From IMG/VR virus record IMGVR_UViG_3300034092_001736, positions 1-46,604 of that record: a DNA stretch of 46,604 nt, one strand, 5' to 3'. How positions within the stretch are numbered: position 1 is the first letter of the stretch; every line of letters begins with the position of its first letter. Positions 29,801-38,200 of the stretch are shown piece after piece. This DNA is from a virus. The notes under the pieces were generated by a model. It ran no database searches and had not been told where the DNA came from. It worked only from the letters and a program-made list of their open reading frames with translations. The position numbers were made by a program, and so were the translations under genes.

Positions 29801-31585
29801 ATGGCACACAAGTCAAGGTTGGAGCCGAAGGTCGATCCCAAAACCCAGTTGATGAAGGTCGGTGATTTCACGATCCCGCCGACCACGTTACTGACGGGTT
29901 TGCTCTTCGGGTTCGCCAAACACACCAAGGTCAAGGAGAAGGAATACTACTTCTGGCGTATCTGCGATCTTCTCTGGAACGATACGGATCGGTGCCCAGA
30001 ACCAATGATGGTCAGGCACCCGTGGGCTGAGTCGATGATCCGGGAGGCGTTGAGAAACAAATACCTCGCCATCGGCGGGTCCGCGAGTTCCGGCAAGTCC
30101 CACACCATGGCGGCATTCGGGATCGTCAACTGGTTGTCCCAGCCCAGCGAGACCTTGGTCCTGATGACCTCGACCACCCTGCAAGGTGCGCGGACCCGGA
30201 TCTGGGGTTCCGTCATCGCGTTGATGTCCGTGATTGAAGATTTCGCACCCTGCAAAATCCGGGACTCCATCGGCAGCATTGCCTACATCAACGACAACGG
30301 GACACTGATCGAACGGGCGGGTCTGAGACTCATCGCTGCGGAGAAGTCCAAGACCCGCGAAGCTGTCGGGAAGTTCATCGGTATCAAGCAGAAGCGGGTG
30401 TTCGTCATTGCTGACGAGTTGTCCGAACTGAGCGAAGCGATTCTCAACGCAGGTCTGTCGAACCTTTCAAAGAACGAGGAACTCCACATCATCGGCATGT
30501 CGAACCCCTCGTCCCGGTTCAACGCCTTCGGGATCTGGTCGGAACCCAAACACGGGTGGAACAGCGTCGATGTGCAGATGCACGATAGTTGGACCACCAA
30601 ATGGGGTGGGCACTACATGAGGCTCGACGGTGAGCGAAGTCCGAACATCCTAGCGGGGGAGACCCTGTATTCGTGGCTACCCACTTTCGAGAAGGTTGAG
30701 GAGGACAAGGCGATTCTGGGCGAGGACTCCCGAGCCTACATGCGAATGGTCCGTGCGGTCTTCTTCGACGGGGACGAGAACGAGAGCATCTACAGTGAGA
30801 CCGAACTGGTTAACACCGGAGCGGTGAGTCCTGCCGATTGGCAGTCCAAGCCGATCCTTGTGGCGGGTCTTGACCCAGCCTTCACCAACGGTGGGGACCG
30901 CACCGTGCTGTTCTTCGCGCAGGTCGGCTACGAGAAGAGCGGGAGCTTCTCCATAGAGTTCCTCCACCACTACCAGTTGTCAGACGATGCGACCAACAAG
31001 GCAGTGCCGCGAACCTACCAGATCGTGAAGCAGGTGGCGGATCTCTGCAAGAAGCACAAGGTAGCCCCCGAGAACCTTGCGGTCGATGCCACGGGCGCAG
31101 GATCCCCCTTCTGTGACGTTCTCGCAGGGGAGTGGAGCGGGGACTTCCTGCGCGTCAGCTTCGGCGGCAAGGCATCGGACAGGCGGGTCAGTGCGAACAG
31201 CAAGCTGACCGGGGAGGAACTCTACGTGAACCGTGTATCCGAACTCTGGTTCGTGGGAAAGGAACTCATGCGGACCAGACAGTTGAGGGGTGTATCTGCG
31301 GATTTGGCGCGGGAGATAACGAACCGGAACTACGATCTGGTCAAATCGAGTACCCTCCGGGTCAAGGTCGAGACCAAACCGGAGTATAAGGCGCGGATGG
31401 GTCGAAGCCCCGATTTGGCCGATGCGGCCTTCCTTGCCCTCGACTGCGCCCGTCAGCGATTGGGGTTGGTGGCAGTGGAACCCCGAACCCAGAATCAGGA
31501 ATCAGGGTTCAAGAGACATGAGACGAAGACACTCAAGTCTCTGAGAATGAGTTTGTCGAGCGAGGATTCCACACTCCTTGACTAG
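29801..31585 (+). CDS. Terminase large subunit
   Basis: The 594-residue packaging motor has an N-terminal ATPase with Walker A AIGGSASSGKSHT (92-100) and Walker B VFVIADELSE (D205, E206). Its coupling-motif segment is HIIGMSNPSSRFN. The C-terminal RNase H-like nuclease has AGLDPAFTNGGDRTV (D358) and a final acidic pair in SPDLADAAFLALD. It cuts concatemeric DNA and pumps it into the prohead through the portal. It has no Shine-Dalgarno sequence and starts 23 bases from the divergent small terminase. Confidence 0.93.
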   Translation: MAHKSRLEPKVDPKTQLMKVGDFTIPPTTLLTGLLFGFAKHTKVKEKEYYFWRICDLLWNDTDRCPEPMMVRHPWAESMIREALRNKYLAIGGSASSGKSHTMAAFGIVNWLSQPSETLVLMTSTTLQGARTRIWGSVIALMSVIEDFAPCKIRDSIGSIAYINDNGTLIERAGLRLIAAEKSKTREAVGKFIGIKQKRVFVIADELSELSEAILNAGLSNLSKNEELHIIGMSNPSSRFNAFGIWSEPKHGWNSVDVQMHDSWTTKWGGHYMRLDGERSPNILAGETLYSWLPTFEKVEEDKAILGEDSRAYMRMVRAVFFDGDENESIYSETELVNTGAVSPADWQSKPILVAGLDPAFTNGGDRTVLFFAQVGYEKSGSFSIEFLHHYQLSDDATNKAVPRTYQIVKQVADLCKKHKVAPENLAVDATGAGSPFCDVLAGEWSGDFLRVSFGGKASDRRVSANSKLTGEELYVNRVSELWFVGKELMRTRQLRGVSADLAREITNRNYDLVKSSTLRVKVETKPEYKARMGRSPDLADAAFLALDCARQRLGLVAVEPRTQNQESGFKRHETKTLKSLRMSLSSEDSTLLD

Positions 31586-31603
31586 CTTCCCGGTGCAGGA
31601 TTC

Positions 31604-31638
31604 GGGGGTCAGGTGGGGTTTTTTGTTTCTTGACCCCC
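31604..31638 (+). other. 8-bp hairpin after terminase gene
   Basis: GGGGGTCA (31604-31611) and TGACCCCC (31631-31638) enclose a 19-base loop containing GGGG followed by six Ts. It may end terminase transcription, but the T-run is in the loop, not after the stem, so classical termination is doubtful. Confidence 0.4.
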
Positions 31639-31648
31639 CTACATAAAA

Positions 31649-31665
31649 AGTATTTTCTAAATACT
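31649..31665. repeat. 7-bp inverted repeat in AT-rich segment
   Basis: AGTATTT (31649-31655) and AAATACT (31659-31665) around TCT, four bases before the 24-bp palindrome. Confidence 0.7.
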
Positions 31666-31668
31666 GGG

Positions 31669-31692
31669 TTACGCTTATACGTATAAGCGTAA
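31669..31692. promoter_or_regulatory. Perfect 24-bp palindrome
   Basis: TTACGCTTATAC is followed directly by its exact reverse complement GTATAAGCGTAA. With no spacer it suits binding of a dimeric protein rather than an RNA hairpin. Flanking bases do not pair, so its limits are sharp. Confidence 0.85.
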
Positions 31693-31816
31693 ACCACTTC
31701 CTACGCGGACTTTTCAACTTGGGGGGTCGGTTGGTCTTTACTGGTTGTGGTAATTCAAATACGGCTTTTTGGGTCGCCTCGACAGTTCCTTGCACAAACT
31801 GCAACCTGTTGTGCGG

Positions 31817-31852
31817 TAGCTCCGCACATAGCTCCGCACATAGCTCCGCACA
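31817..31852 (+). repeat. Three exact 12-bp tandem repeats (iteron-like)
   Basis: TAGCTCCGCACA occurs three times in a row. The preceding TGTGCGG (31810-31816) is the reverse complement of the repeat's CCGCACA end, so the first copy can also form a hairpin. Such short tandem repeats are typical of initiator-protein sites. Confidence 0.8.
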
Positions 31853-31893
31853 TAACACTTGAAGTCGTGTGTTTTTTAAGGCATTCTTTGAAG

Positions 31894-32187
31894 ATGCCGA
31901 ACCAACGATTTAAACGACTCCCCGGTGGCGGGATTCGATACATGGGAGAAACTTTCCCCGGTTTCAACAAACCCAAGCAAGCCCCGGAGGGGTCGAAGAA
32001 AAAGTTCGTCGTGCTCGGCAAGGAAGGCGACAAGGTTCGTAAAGTCGCTTATGGTCATCGTGACTACGAAGATTTCCGGCAACACAAGGATCCGAAGCGT
32101 CGAGCGAATTTCCGCGCACGGCACAATTGTGAGACTGCCAACGACAAAACCACTGCCCGTCACTGGGCTTGCAAACACCTCTGGTAA
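31894..32187 (+). CDS. Small basic conserved phage protein, 97 residues (unknown)
   Basis: The ATG at 31894 is chosen; the frame extends upstream, but that part encodes only the repeat APHIAPHI. The product is basic, with RFKRLPGGGIRYMGETFPGFNKP at the start and a conserved-looking end (QHKDPKRRANFRARHNCE, then ARHWACKHLW). The KDPKRRANFRARHNC...W pattern is one I recall from small proteins of marine phages and algal viruses, where some are thought to be virion-packaged. No function is established. It precedes three probable internal virion proteins. Confidence 0.68.
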   Translation: MPNQRFKRLPGGGIRYMGETFPGFNKPKQAPEGSKKKFVVLGKEGDKVRKVAYGHRDYEDFRQHKDPKRRANFRARHNCETANDKTTARHWACKHLW

Positions 32188-32189
32188 CC

Positions 32190-33398
32190 ATGGCTAAAAG
32201 TGTCTTTGGAGATGTATTCAGTTCCGGCAAAACTTCTGGCGCGGGTCGCGGAACTGCGTTGAGTTCCGACAACCGTGGTCGTGCCACGAGGCCAGAGGAA
32301 GAGGTCGATTGGAGTGTCGGACCCTCTACTTTCGGGGAACAGGGGTGGCGATATGAAGAAGAGCGCGACCGTCGTCGTTTTGGGCAACCGGAGGAAGAGG
32401 AAGAGGAAGAGCTTTACAGTTACCCGACCAACAAAGAAGAACGCGCCCAAAAAGATTATCTGAAGGCTATTGAAGACATGTTGAAAAAAGAAGCTGAAGA
32501 GGATCGTCGCAAGGCTGAAGAGGATCGTCGCAAGGCTGAAGAGGATCGTCGCAAGGCTGAAGAGGATCGTCGCAAGGCTGAAGAGGAACAACGCAAGCGG
32601 GTGGCGAAACCTGTGCCCGATGAAGCTAAACCCCCGACACCCACCGCAGAACCCCCTCGCAGTGAAAAGGAGTTGAAGGAAGCGGATATAAAGGCTCGTC
32701 AGGACATTGCCCGTCGAGTCCGTTTGGCTGTCGGGGCGAAAGATGATGACGCTATTTCATCTTTAAGGGATCAAGCTTTTGTGGCAGGAGTAACTCCCGA
32801 GGCATACAACAAATTTGTGGAACGAGAAAAAACGCGCCCCACCGAAGAACAACTCCGCACCCGCCAAGAAGTCGCAGCACGGATGAAGGCTGCGTTGCGT
32901 TCCGACGACCAGACCGCAGCCGAGGCTGCTATGGAGGATGCCATTGCCTCCGGGGTGAGTGAAGAGGCTGCGCGGCGTTTCGTTGAGCGGGAACAAAAAG
33001 CACTCGCCCAGCGTGGCGAAGTCCGAGCCGGAACCCTGCTTGGTGAACCCAGCAACCTTGACGCCTATTACGGCGCACAGACCGAGAAGTCCCGTGGGGT
33101 TCCCCTTGGGTATAGGTCCGGGAAGAGCAAACCCATCGCTCCCGATTGGCGGATCCATACCCGACTTTACCGTCTAGTCAATCAACCCGCCCCCGATCCC
33201 GGACGTAGCGGAGAGCGGGACACACGCCTGTCGCCGGAAGCTGCCGCGATGCTCTATGAACAAAAGACGGGGCGCAAGCTCGCCTTTGACCGACCCATCG
33301 AATACATCCAACAGCAGCAGGACCGACGTGCCAAAAATCAAGCTGCCTTGGAAGAAGGGATGCCACTGCCGATGCCCAATTACGGTTTCGGTCGTTAA
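32190..33398 (+). CDS. Probable internal virion protein with AEEDRRK repeats
   Basis: The ATG at 32190 (GTAACC-ATG) gives 402 residues; a start seven codons earlier overlaps the previous gene. A Gly/Ser-rich N-terminus precedes a long helix with four exact AEEDRRK repeats (about 102-129). Two similar helical segments follow (about 168-215 RRVRLAVGAKDDDAISSLRDQAF and 222-272 RMKAALRSDDQTAAEAAMEDAI), suggesting an internal duplication with the shared ends FV-ERE. The C-terminal part is ordered (ETAAMLYEQKTGRKLAF-like) and ends MPNYGFGR. Location before the giant protein suits a core or ejection protein. The family is unknown. Confidence 0.58.
   Translation: MAKSVFGDVFSSGKTSGAGRGTALSSDNRGRATRPEEEVDWSVGPSTFGEQGWRYEEERDRRRFGQPEEEEEEELYSYPTNKEERAQKDYLKAIEDMLKKEAEEDRRKAEEDRRKAEEDRRKAEEDRRKAEEEQRKRVAKPVPDEAKPPTPTAEPPRSEKELKEADIKARQDIARRVRLAVGAKDDDAISSLRDQAFVAGVTPEAYNKFVEREKTRPTEEQLRTRQEVAARMKAALRSDDQTAAEAAMEDAIASGVSEEAARRFVEREQKALAQRGEVRAGTLLGEPSNLDAYYGAQTEKSRGVPLGYRSGKSKPIAPDWRIHTRLYRLVNQPAPDPGRSGERDTRLSPEAAAMLYEQKTGRKLAFDRPIEYIQQQQDRRAKNQAALEEGMPLPMPNYGFGR
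32493..32576 (+). repeat. 21-bp tandem repeat, four copies (AEEDRRK)
   Basis: GCTGAAGAGGATCGTCGCAAG is repeated four times without change, followed by a partial copy. It is in frame, extending a coiled-coil by whole heptads. Confidence 0.95.
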
Positions 33399-33417
33399 CA
33401 ACTAACCATTTCAAGTT

Positions 33418-34230
33418 ATGTCACAAAAGTATAGAGGACCGTGGAGCTACGGGACTGGGGCAATGACTCAGGTTCAAGGTCGTGAGTATAATCGTCAAAT
33501 GAATTTTGTCAGGCAGACGCAGAGTCCTGATGCTCTGAGGGCTTCTGCTGGTCGTGAACTTAACAAACTAAATGCCTCTGGGCTTGACCAAGATCCACGA
33601 TATATGGGTCTTCTTAGAGAGACCCAAAAAACGGGGCGTATGCCATCCATTGATCGTCTTGCTGCAATGCGCGGGTCTATGGAGGGGAGTGCCACCGCAG
33701 CCTACGGAAGGGCTAAAGCCGCAGCCATGGGTCTCAATACTTCAACGGGAGGTGGCTCCAGAGGGGGTGGTGGTGATGGTGGAGGTAAGACACTTCTGGA
33801 CTACTCTAGTGCTTCCGGGGGGACGACCGGGGTTCTTCCTGACTTTGAACCCTACCAAGAGTCCTTGACTTGGGGTTCTCTTGCGTCCCAAACACTAGCA
33901 AAGATGCCGCGACCGCACCCTTCCCGTATTATGGCTCCGAGTCGTTCAAGTGCCTACCGGGAAATGGCGTTATTGAAAGCTAGGAGTGCTCAACCCTCTT
34001 CCACTGCCCTAGCAGCCAACACAACTCCGGGGGGTGATCCTTTCACTTGGACAAAAGACCGTCCGGTGGGGGAACCGCTCCCCGGACGGTCCCAATCTAC
34101 CGTGATAACCCCCGAAGGGGTGATACGGGCAAGGGGGATCCAACCAGCACCTGTTTTCCAACCGCAAGGACCAACTCAGGATATGTCGAACCCAAAACAA
34201 CGGCGAAATCCTTGGTATATGAACGCTTAA
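33418..34230 (+). CDS. Probable virion protein, 270 residues (unknown)
   Basis: This Gly/Ser/Arg/Pro-rich protein has low predicted order. It begins MSQKYRGPWSYGTGAMTQVQ, has a helical middle (DALRASAGRELNKLNASGL), then a glycine-rich patch (STGGGSRGGGGDGGGKTL) and a Pro-rich end (AGIQPAPVFQPQGP-like, then NPWYMNA). There is no enzyme motif, signal or membrane segment. It sits between two coiled-coil proteins ahead of the giant protein, the usual place for podovirus internal core proteins. Function is inferred from place only. Confidence 0.55.
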   Translation: MSQKYRGPWSYGTGAMTQVQGREYNRQMNFVRQTQSPDALRASAGRELNKLNASGLDQDPRYMGLLRETQKTGRMPSIDRLAAMRGSMEGSATAAYGRAKAAAMGLNTSTGGGSRGGGGDGGGKTLLDYSSASGGTTGVLPDFEPYQESLTWGSLASQTLAKMPRPHPSRIMAPSRSSAYREMALLKARSAQPSSTALAANTTPGGDPFTWTKDRPVGEPLPGRSQSTVITPEGVIRARGIQPAPVFQPQGPTQDMSNPKQRRNPWYMNA

Positions 34231-34243
34231 CTTACTTTGGCAC

Positions 34244-35218
34244 ATGGCAGAATCTGTCTTCAACTACGAGCGGGATGTTGCCCCGATGCGGAACAACTTT
34301 TTCTCCGACGTTGCGCGACCTGCTGGCGGAAGTCGTTTTACGTATGCGACCCCGGACTCGCTGCGCTATACCGCAGGTGTCCTTGCTCCAGCGCAAGCCG
34401 CACTTCGTCAAGCGGAGGAAGACGAACGCAAGCGTCGTGAAGAGGATCTTAATTTTGAGTATAACAGACAGAGACTAGAGGAAAGCAAAGAAGAATCAAG
34501 GATGCGGCGGGAAGCGTTGGAGTTTGTCAGTAATCCTGAGATCTCAGCCAAGTTGTCATCAATTGACCAGAAAATCACAGTAGATCCAATCCAAGCTCAA
34601 AAAGAACTGTCAGACTTCACGATAAAAAACGCAAAAGGTCTTTCATCCAGCAACGTGTTTGCTGATACGATTTCCCAACTACGTGATCGTATTAATCAAG
34701 CGCAGGCGGACAGTCGTCAGAAAGATGCCGATCAGTTCACTAGGGTAAAACTTCTTACGGAAGCTGGGAGTCTGGAAAGAGCCAAGCAAGAAGCTGCAAA
34801 GATAAAAGATTCTGGAATGCTTGAAACGGCTAATATCTTGATAGAGGCACAGGGTAGTTTGGTGCAGGGGCAACAAGCGGAAACCAAACTGACGACCGAG
34901 CAAAAACAAAATAAAGCAAAAGAGGACGCAGAACGAAAAGCATTTTCTAGCATGGCTAGCGATCTTAAAGGCATGCAAATGAATCCGGGGGGACCACCCA
35001 AATTTGAAGGAGATTCATCTGGGTCTTTACCTTCCTTCCCACCCATTGAAAGGGCTAGGCTAAAAGGATACGCAAAAAGACTTGGGGTTGACCCAACCCT
35101 TCCAGACGAAGAACTTTATCAATCTATTTGGGACAAAGTGCTGCCTTACACAATTGACGAAACTACTATTGGTGGTAGTGTTGGTGGAGTTAGTCGCTCG
35201 ATGCTCCCCGTTGAGTGA
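34244..35218 (+). CDS. Probable internal virion protein, coiled coil, 324 residues
   Basis: The start is MAESVFNYERDVAPMRNNFF; MAESVF/MAKSVF is shared with the protein at 32190, so the two may be related in their N-terminal signals. Residues about 60-250 form a long charged helix/coiled coil (AEEDERKRREEDLNFEYNRQ and on), and a Pro/Gly linker leads to a short C-terminal domain (RARLKGYAKRLGVDPTLPDEELYQSIWDKVLP). It is probably a core or ejection protein packaged with DNA. The family is unknown. Confidence 0.58.
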   Translation: MAESVFNYERDVAPMRNNFFSDVARPAGGSRFTYATPDSLRYTAGVLAPAQAALRQAEEDERKRREEDLNFEYNRQRLEESKEESRMRREALEFVSNPEISAKLSSIDQKITVDPIQAQKELSDFTIKNAKGLSSSNVFADTISQLRDRINQAQADSRQKDADQFTRVKLLTEAGSLERAKQEAAKIKDSGMLETANILIEAQGSLVQGQQAETKLTTEQKQNKAKEDAERKAFSSMASDLKGMQMNPGGPPKFEGDSSGSLPSFPPIERARLKGYAKRLGVDPTLPDEELYQSIWDKVLPYTIDETTIGGSVGGVSRSMLPVE

Positions 35219-35249
35219 TTAATTATCACTTAACAGCATCGTTTTAGGA

Positions 35250-38200
35250 ATGGCTACTACCACCGACCCAAACCAAAAGTCTTCATTCCTAAGGTTCGAT
35301 GAGTGGCTCCGAAGACCGGAGACCTCCACCAAGTTCGACACGCTCCGTGTTGATAGCATCCTTGGCAGATCTGCTGCGCCCGAGGATTACTACCGACCCG
35401 TAAAAGAATACGGTAAGTATGTCAGGCAGTCCCTCCTTGGTGCCAACCAGTATGGTATCGGTTCCGAAAACGAGATCCGCCAAGGCATGGCGGATCTCCT
35501 TGGTTACTACGGTGTGGTTGAGCCTTCCGAGGACGACGAGGACAACGAGGAGTATAATGAGAACCTCGAAAAAACCGGGGTGTTCATGGACGATGAGCTT
35601 GATACCGACAAGCTTGTCAACATTGCCCGTGCCAGCGGCAACCTGACGAAGGAAGAGAGTGATGCTCTTTCAGAGTATGTCGCATATCGCGACACTATTG
35701 CTGCACGGGACGAACCCTACTCTCAGAAGCTGGAAGAACTCAAGAAGCAGGGTTTTGTGGACGGGATTGAAGATAAGTTCAGTACCCTCAAGAGCGAGGC
35801 TGAGAAGATCGTCACCGATCCCTTGTTCCAGAACAAGGTGCGGCGGGATCTGGTTTCGCAGGGGGAGTTTGCCTTTGCAGAAATCTTCCGCGAGAAGGAC
35901 GGAGCGGTTGAACTGGACGAAAACGGCAACCCCAAAAAGGACATCTTCTTCCCTCGTTCGATCTCGCAGGAAAATCTCAATACCGAGATCAACAAGGCTT
36001 ACTCCGCAGGGTTGCTCAACCCAGATACTGCCAGACAAGCGGTCTTCATGGCGTCTCCGATGGAGGATTACAAGGTTGACGGCAACCCCGTCAACCGCGC
36101 CAATTTTTTCCGAAACAACGAACTGTCCGGGGTTGTCCAACAAATCATCGGAGACCGTAGCTATCTTCAAAGCGGGTTCCAGAGGCTGAAGGAAAAAATT
36201 GCCGGGGAGCGTTTGCTGAAATACTCGAAAGACTCATCCTTCATGGACGGAGTTACCTCTCCAATTGAAACGATTGGAGCAGCACTCGATCAGTCCAGTG
36301 CTTACGAGAGTGCCCAGCAGGACTTGTCCGACCTGTATGAGACGCTTGCCTTCGACCTCAACCGTTCCGGTATCCTTGACCCCGGAGATTCGGTGACCGT
36401 TGAGGAGATCAAACCTGTGCTCGACAAGGTTGCCATGGGCATCGCTTTCGCGGATGGCACGGTCAAGTTCACCGAGACCGATCCGAAGGACGCGAAGAGT
36501 GCCGCCGCGAATATCGGGGTTGCTCCTGATGGAACTGTATTCCTGCACCCAGCCGCACTAAGCAAGACGGTTTTTGAAACCGCTTTGGAAGCGAAGAAGG
36601 ATGAGCTTACCCCGACACAGATCGAAGTGGCGAAGACCACCCGAGAAAAAATGCTTGTACAACAAGCCCCGGAGACGGCAAAGCTGCTTGCGGATCAGTT
36701 TGGTGAGAAGTGGGTCACGTTCCAAGCCAATGTTCTTGACGAAGGTCGCAAACAGAAAGATGCCGTGCAGGAATTTTTGGACGACCCGGATAATTTCAGC
36801 GAAGTAAAGACCCGCCTTGAAGGTGTTGGAGCATCCATCAAAGACTCTGTCTACGGAGCAGCTCTTGCCATCCCCGCTATTTTCGGGAACGAAAGCTCGC
36901 GGGAATACTTCATCGATTACGCGGAGAAGCAGAGTCAGCGACGGAGGGTAGCAAATCTCTTTGGGTCAGATTTGGGGTTCAGTCAGGATGTAATGGAAGG
37001 CATCGCGCCTGTCATCGTTGACGGTCTTATCACTTTTGGTGTTGGCTCCGTTACCGGAGGCATGGGTGGCGCAGCCTATCTGGCTGCTAGGACGGGGACC
37101 AAGGTGACCCTCAAGGGTCTCGTCATCGGAGCCATTGGAAAAGGAATGCGCGAGACTGCGGAGATGTCTGCGGAGAAACTCCTTATGAAGGAGTCCTTGG
37201 AAGGTGCTTTCAAGAAGTCCGTCTCCCCGGAGGAAGCGTTGGGTCTTATCAAACAATACAATGCGGTTGTTGATTCCAACTGGGTGAAGTCCCCCGCTTA
37301 CTTCCTCCCCGCAGCCAACCGAGTTTCGGGCATGGCTTACAGTGAAGGGTATGCCACCCTTTCTGAGATGAAGAAACCGGACGGCACTCCGATGTATACC
37401 CCGGAGGAGGTCCGCAAGGGTGCCTTGTCACTTGCGCTTACGAAGTCTGTCAGCACAGGTCTTTTGACTTCCGTTTTCTCCTTTGCCGGAAAAGCCGGGG
37501 GTGTGGAAGAACTGTTCATGGCGGGAGCCAACAAGAAGCAGTTGCTTTCCGCGATCAACCAGTTCGCGGATACTTCCGGCATCACCACCAAGGTTAACGG
37601 TCGCCTTACCGAGGCGACATTCAAGACCGTCGTCGCGAACCGACTCAAGGAAGCGATCAAGACCAATGGTCTTTCCGGCGTTGCGTCGAAGTCCCGCCTC
37701 ATGTCGGGTGTTGCCGCAGGTGCCAAGATGGGTCTTGAGGAGTTCCCCGAAGAAACTCTGGACCAGTTCGTCAGCGGGGTTATTGACACCGCTTTTACCG
37801 GGGAAGATAAACCCCTGTTCGACCGACTCACCGAGTCGTTCCACGCAGGTCTTGTCGGTCTTGCGGTTGGTGGAACCCTTGGGACGATCCGAGGCACCAA
37901 GAACCAGTTTACCAAGGGTGGTCAACGGGCAACCCAGCTCGCCCTTCGACAGATGGAGACCGACTTTGTCAGCAAGGTCACCGGGGATCTCCGCAAGTCT
38001 GGTTCACCCATCACCGCTGATGTTGTCGAAGCGGTGCTGCGACGATCCTCCGGTCGTGCCGGGATTCGTGTCGGGGACCGTGTCGTCAGTGCTGGGGATG
38101 TCCTTGCAGCGACACTCAACAAACCCGCTGTTGCTCCTGCCGCTGCTGGACCCGCTGCTGGACCCGCTGCTGGTCCTGCACCGACCCCTGCTGGACCCGC

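Larger units (their letters stand above)
31586..31893 (+). other. 308-bp non-coding segment after large terminase: candidate origin or control region
   Basis: No convincing gene is present; the open frame upstream of 31894 encodes only repeat-derived sequence. In order it holds a hairpin GGGGGTCA/TGACCCCC (31604-31638), an AT-rich stretch, a 7-bp inverted repeat (31649-31665), a perfect 24-bp palindrome (31669-31692), a GT-rich stretch, three exact 12-bp tandem repeats (31817-31852), and a T-run before the next gene. Such a mix occurs in replication origins, operators and packaging sites. Which one cannot be told from sequence. Confidence 0.6.

Noticed and set aside
29783-29816. Minus-strand promoter before small terminase (TTGACT ... 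TTATGT)
   Set aside because: Spacing is 22 bases, too long for a normal promoter, and the -35 lies in the terminase start.
31747-31893. N-terminal extension of the 97-residue gene
   Set aside because: It encodes APHIAPHIAPHI from the 12-bp repeats and lacks the conserved character of the part after 31894.
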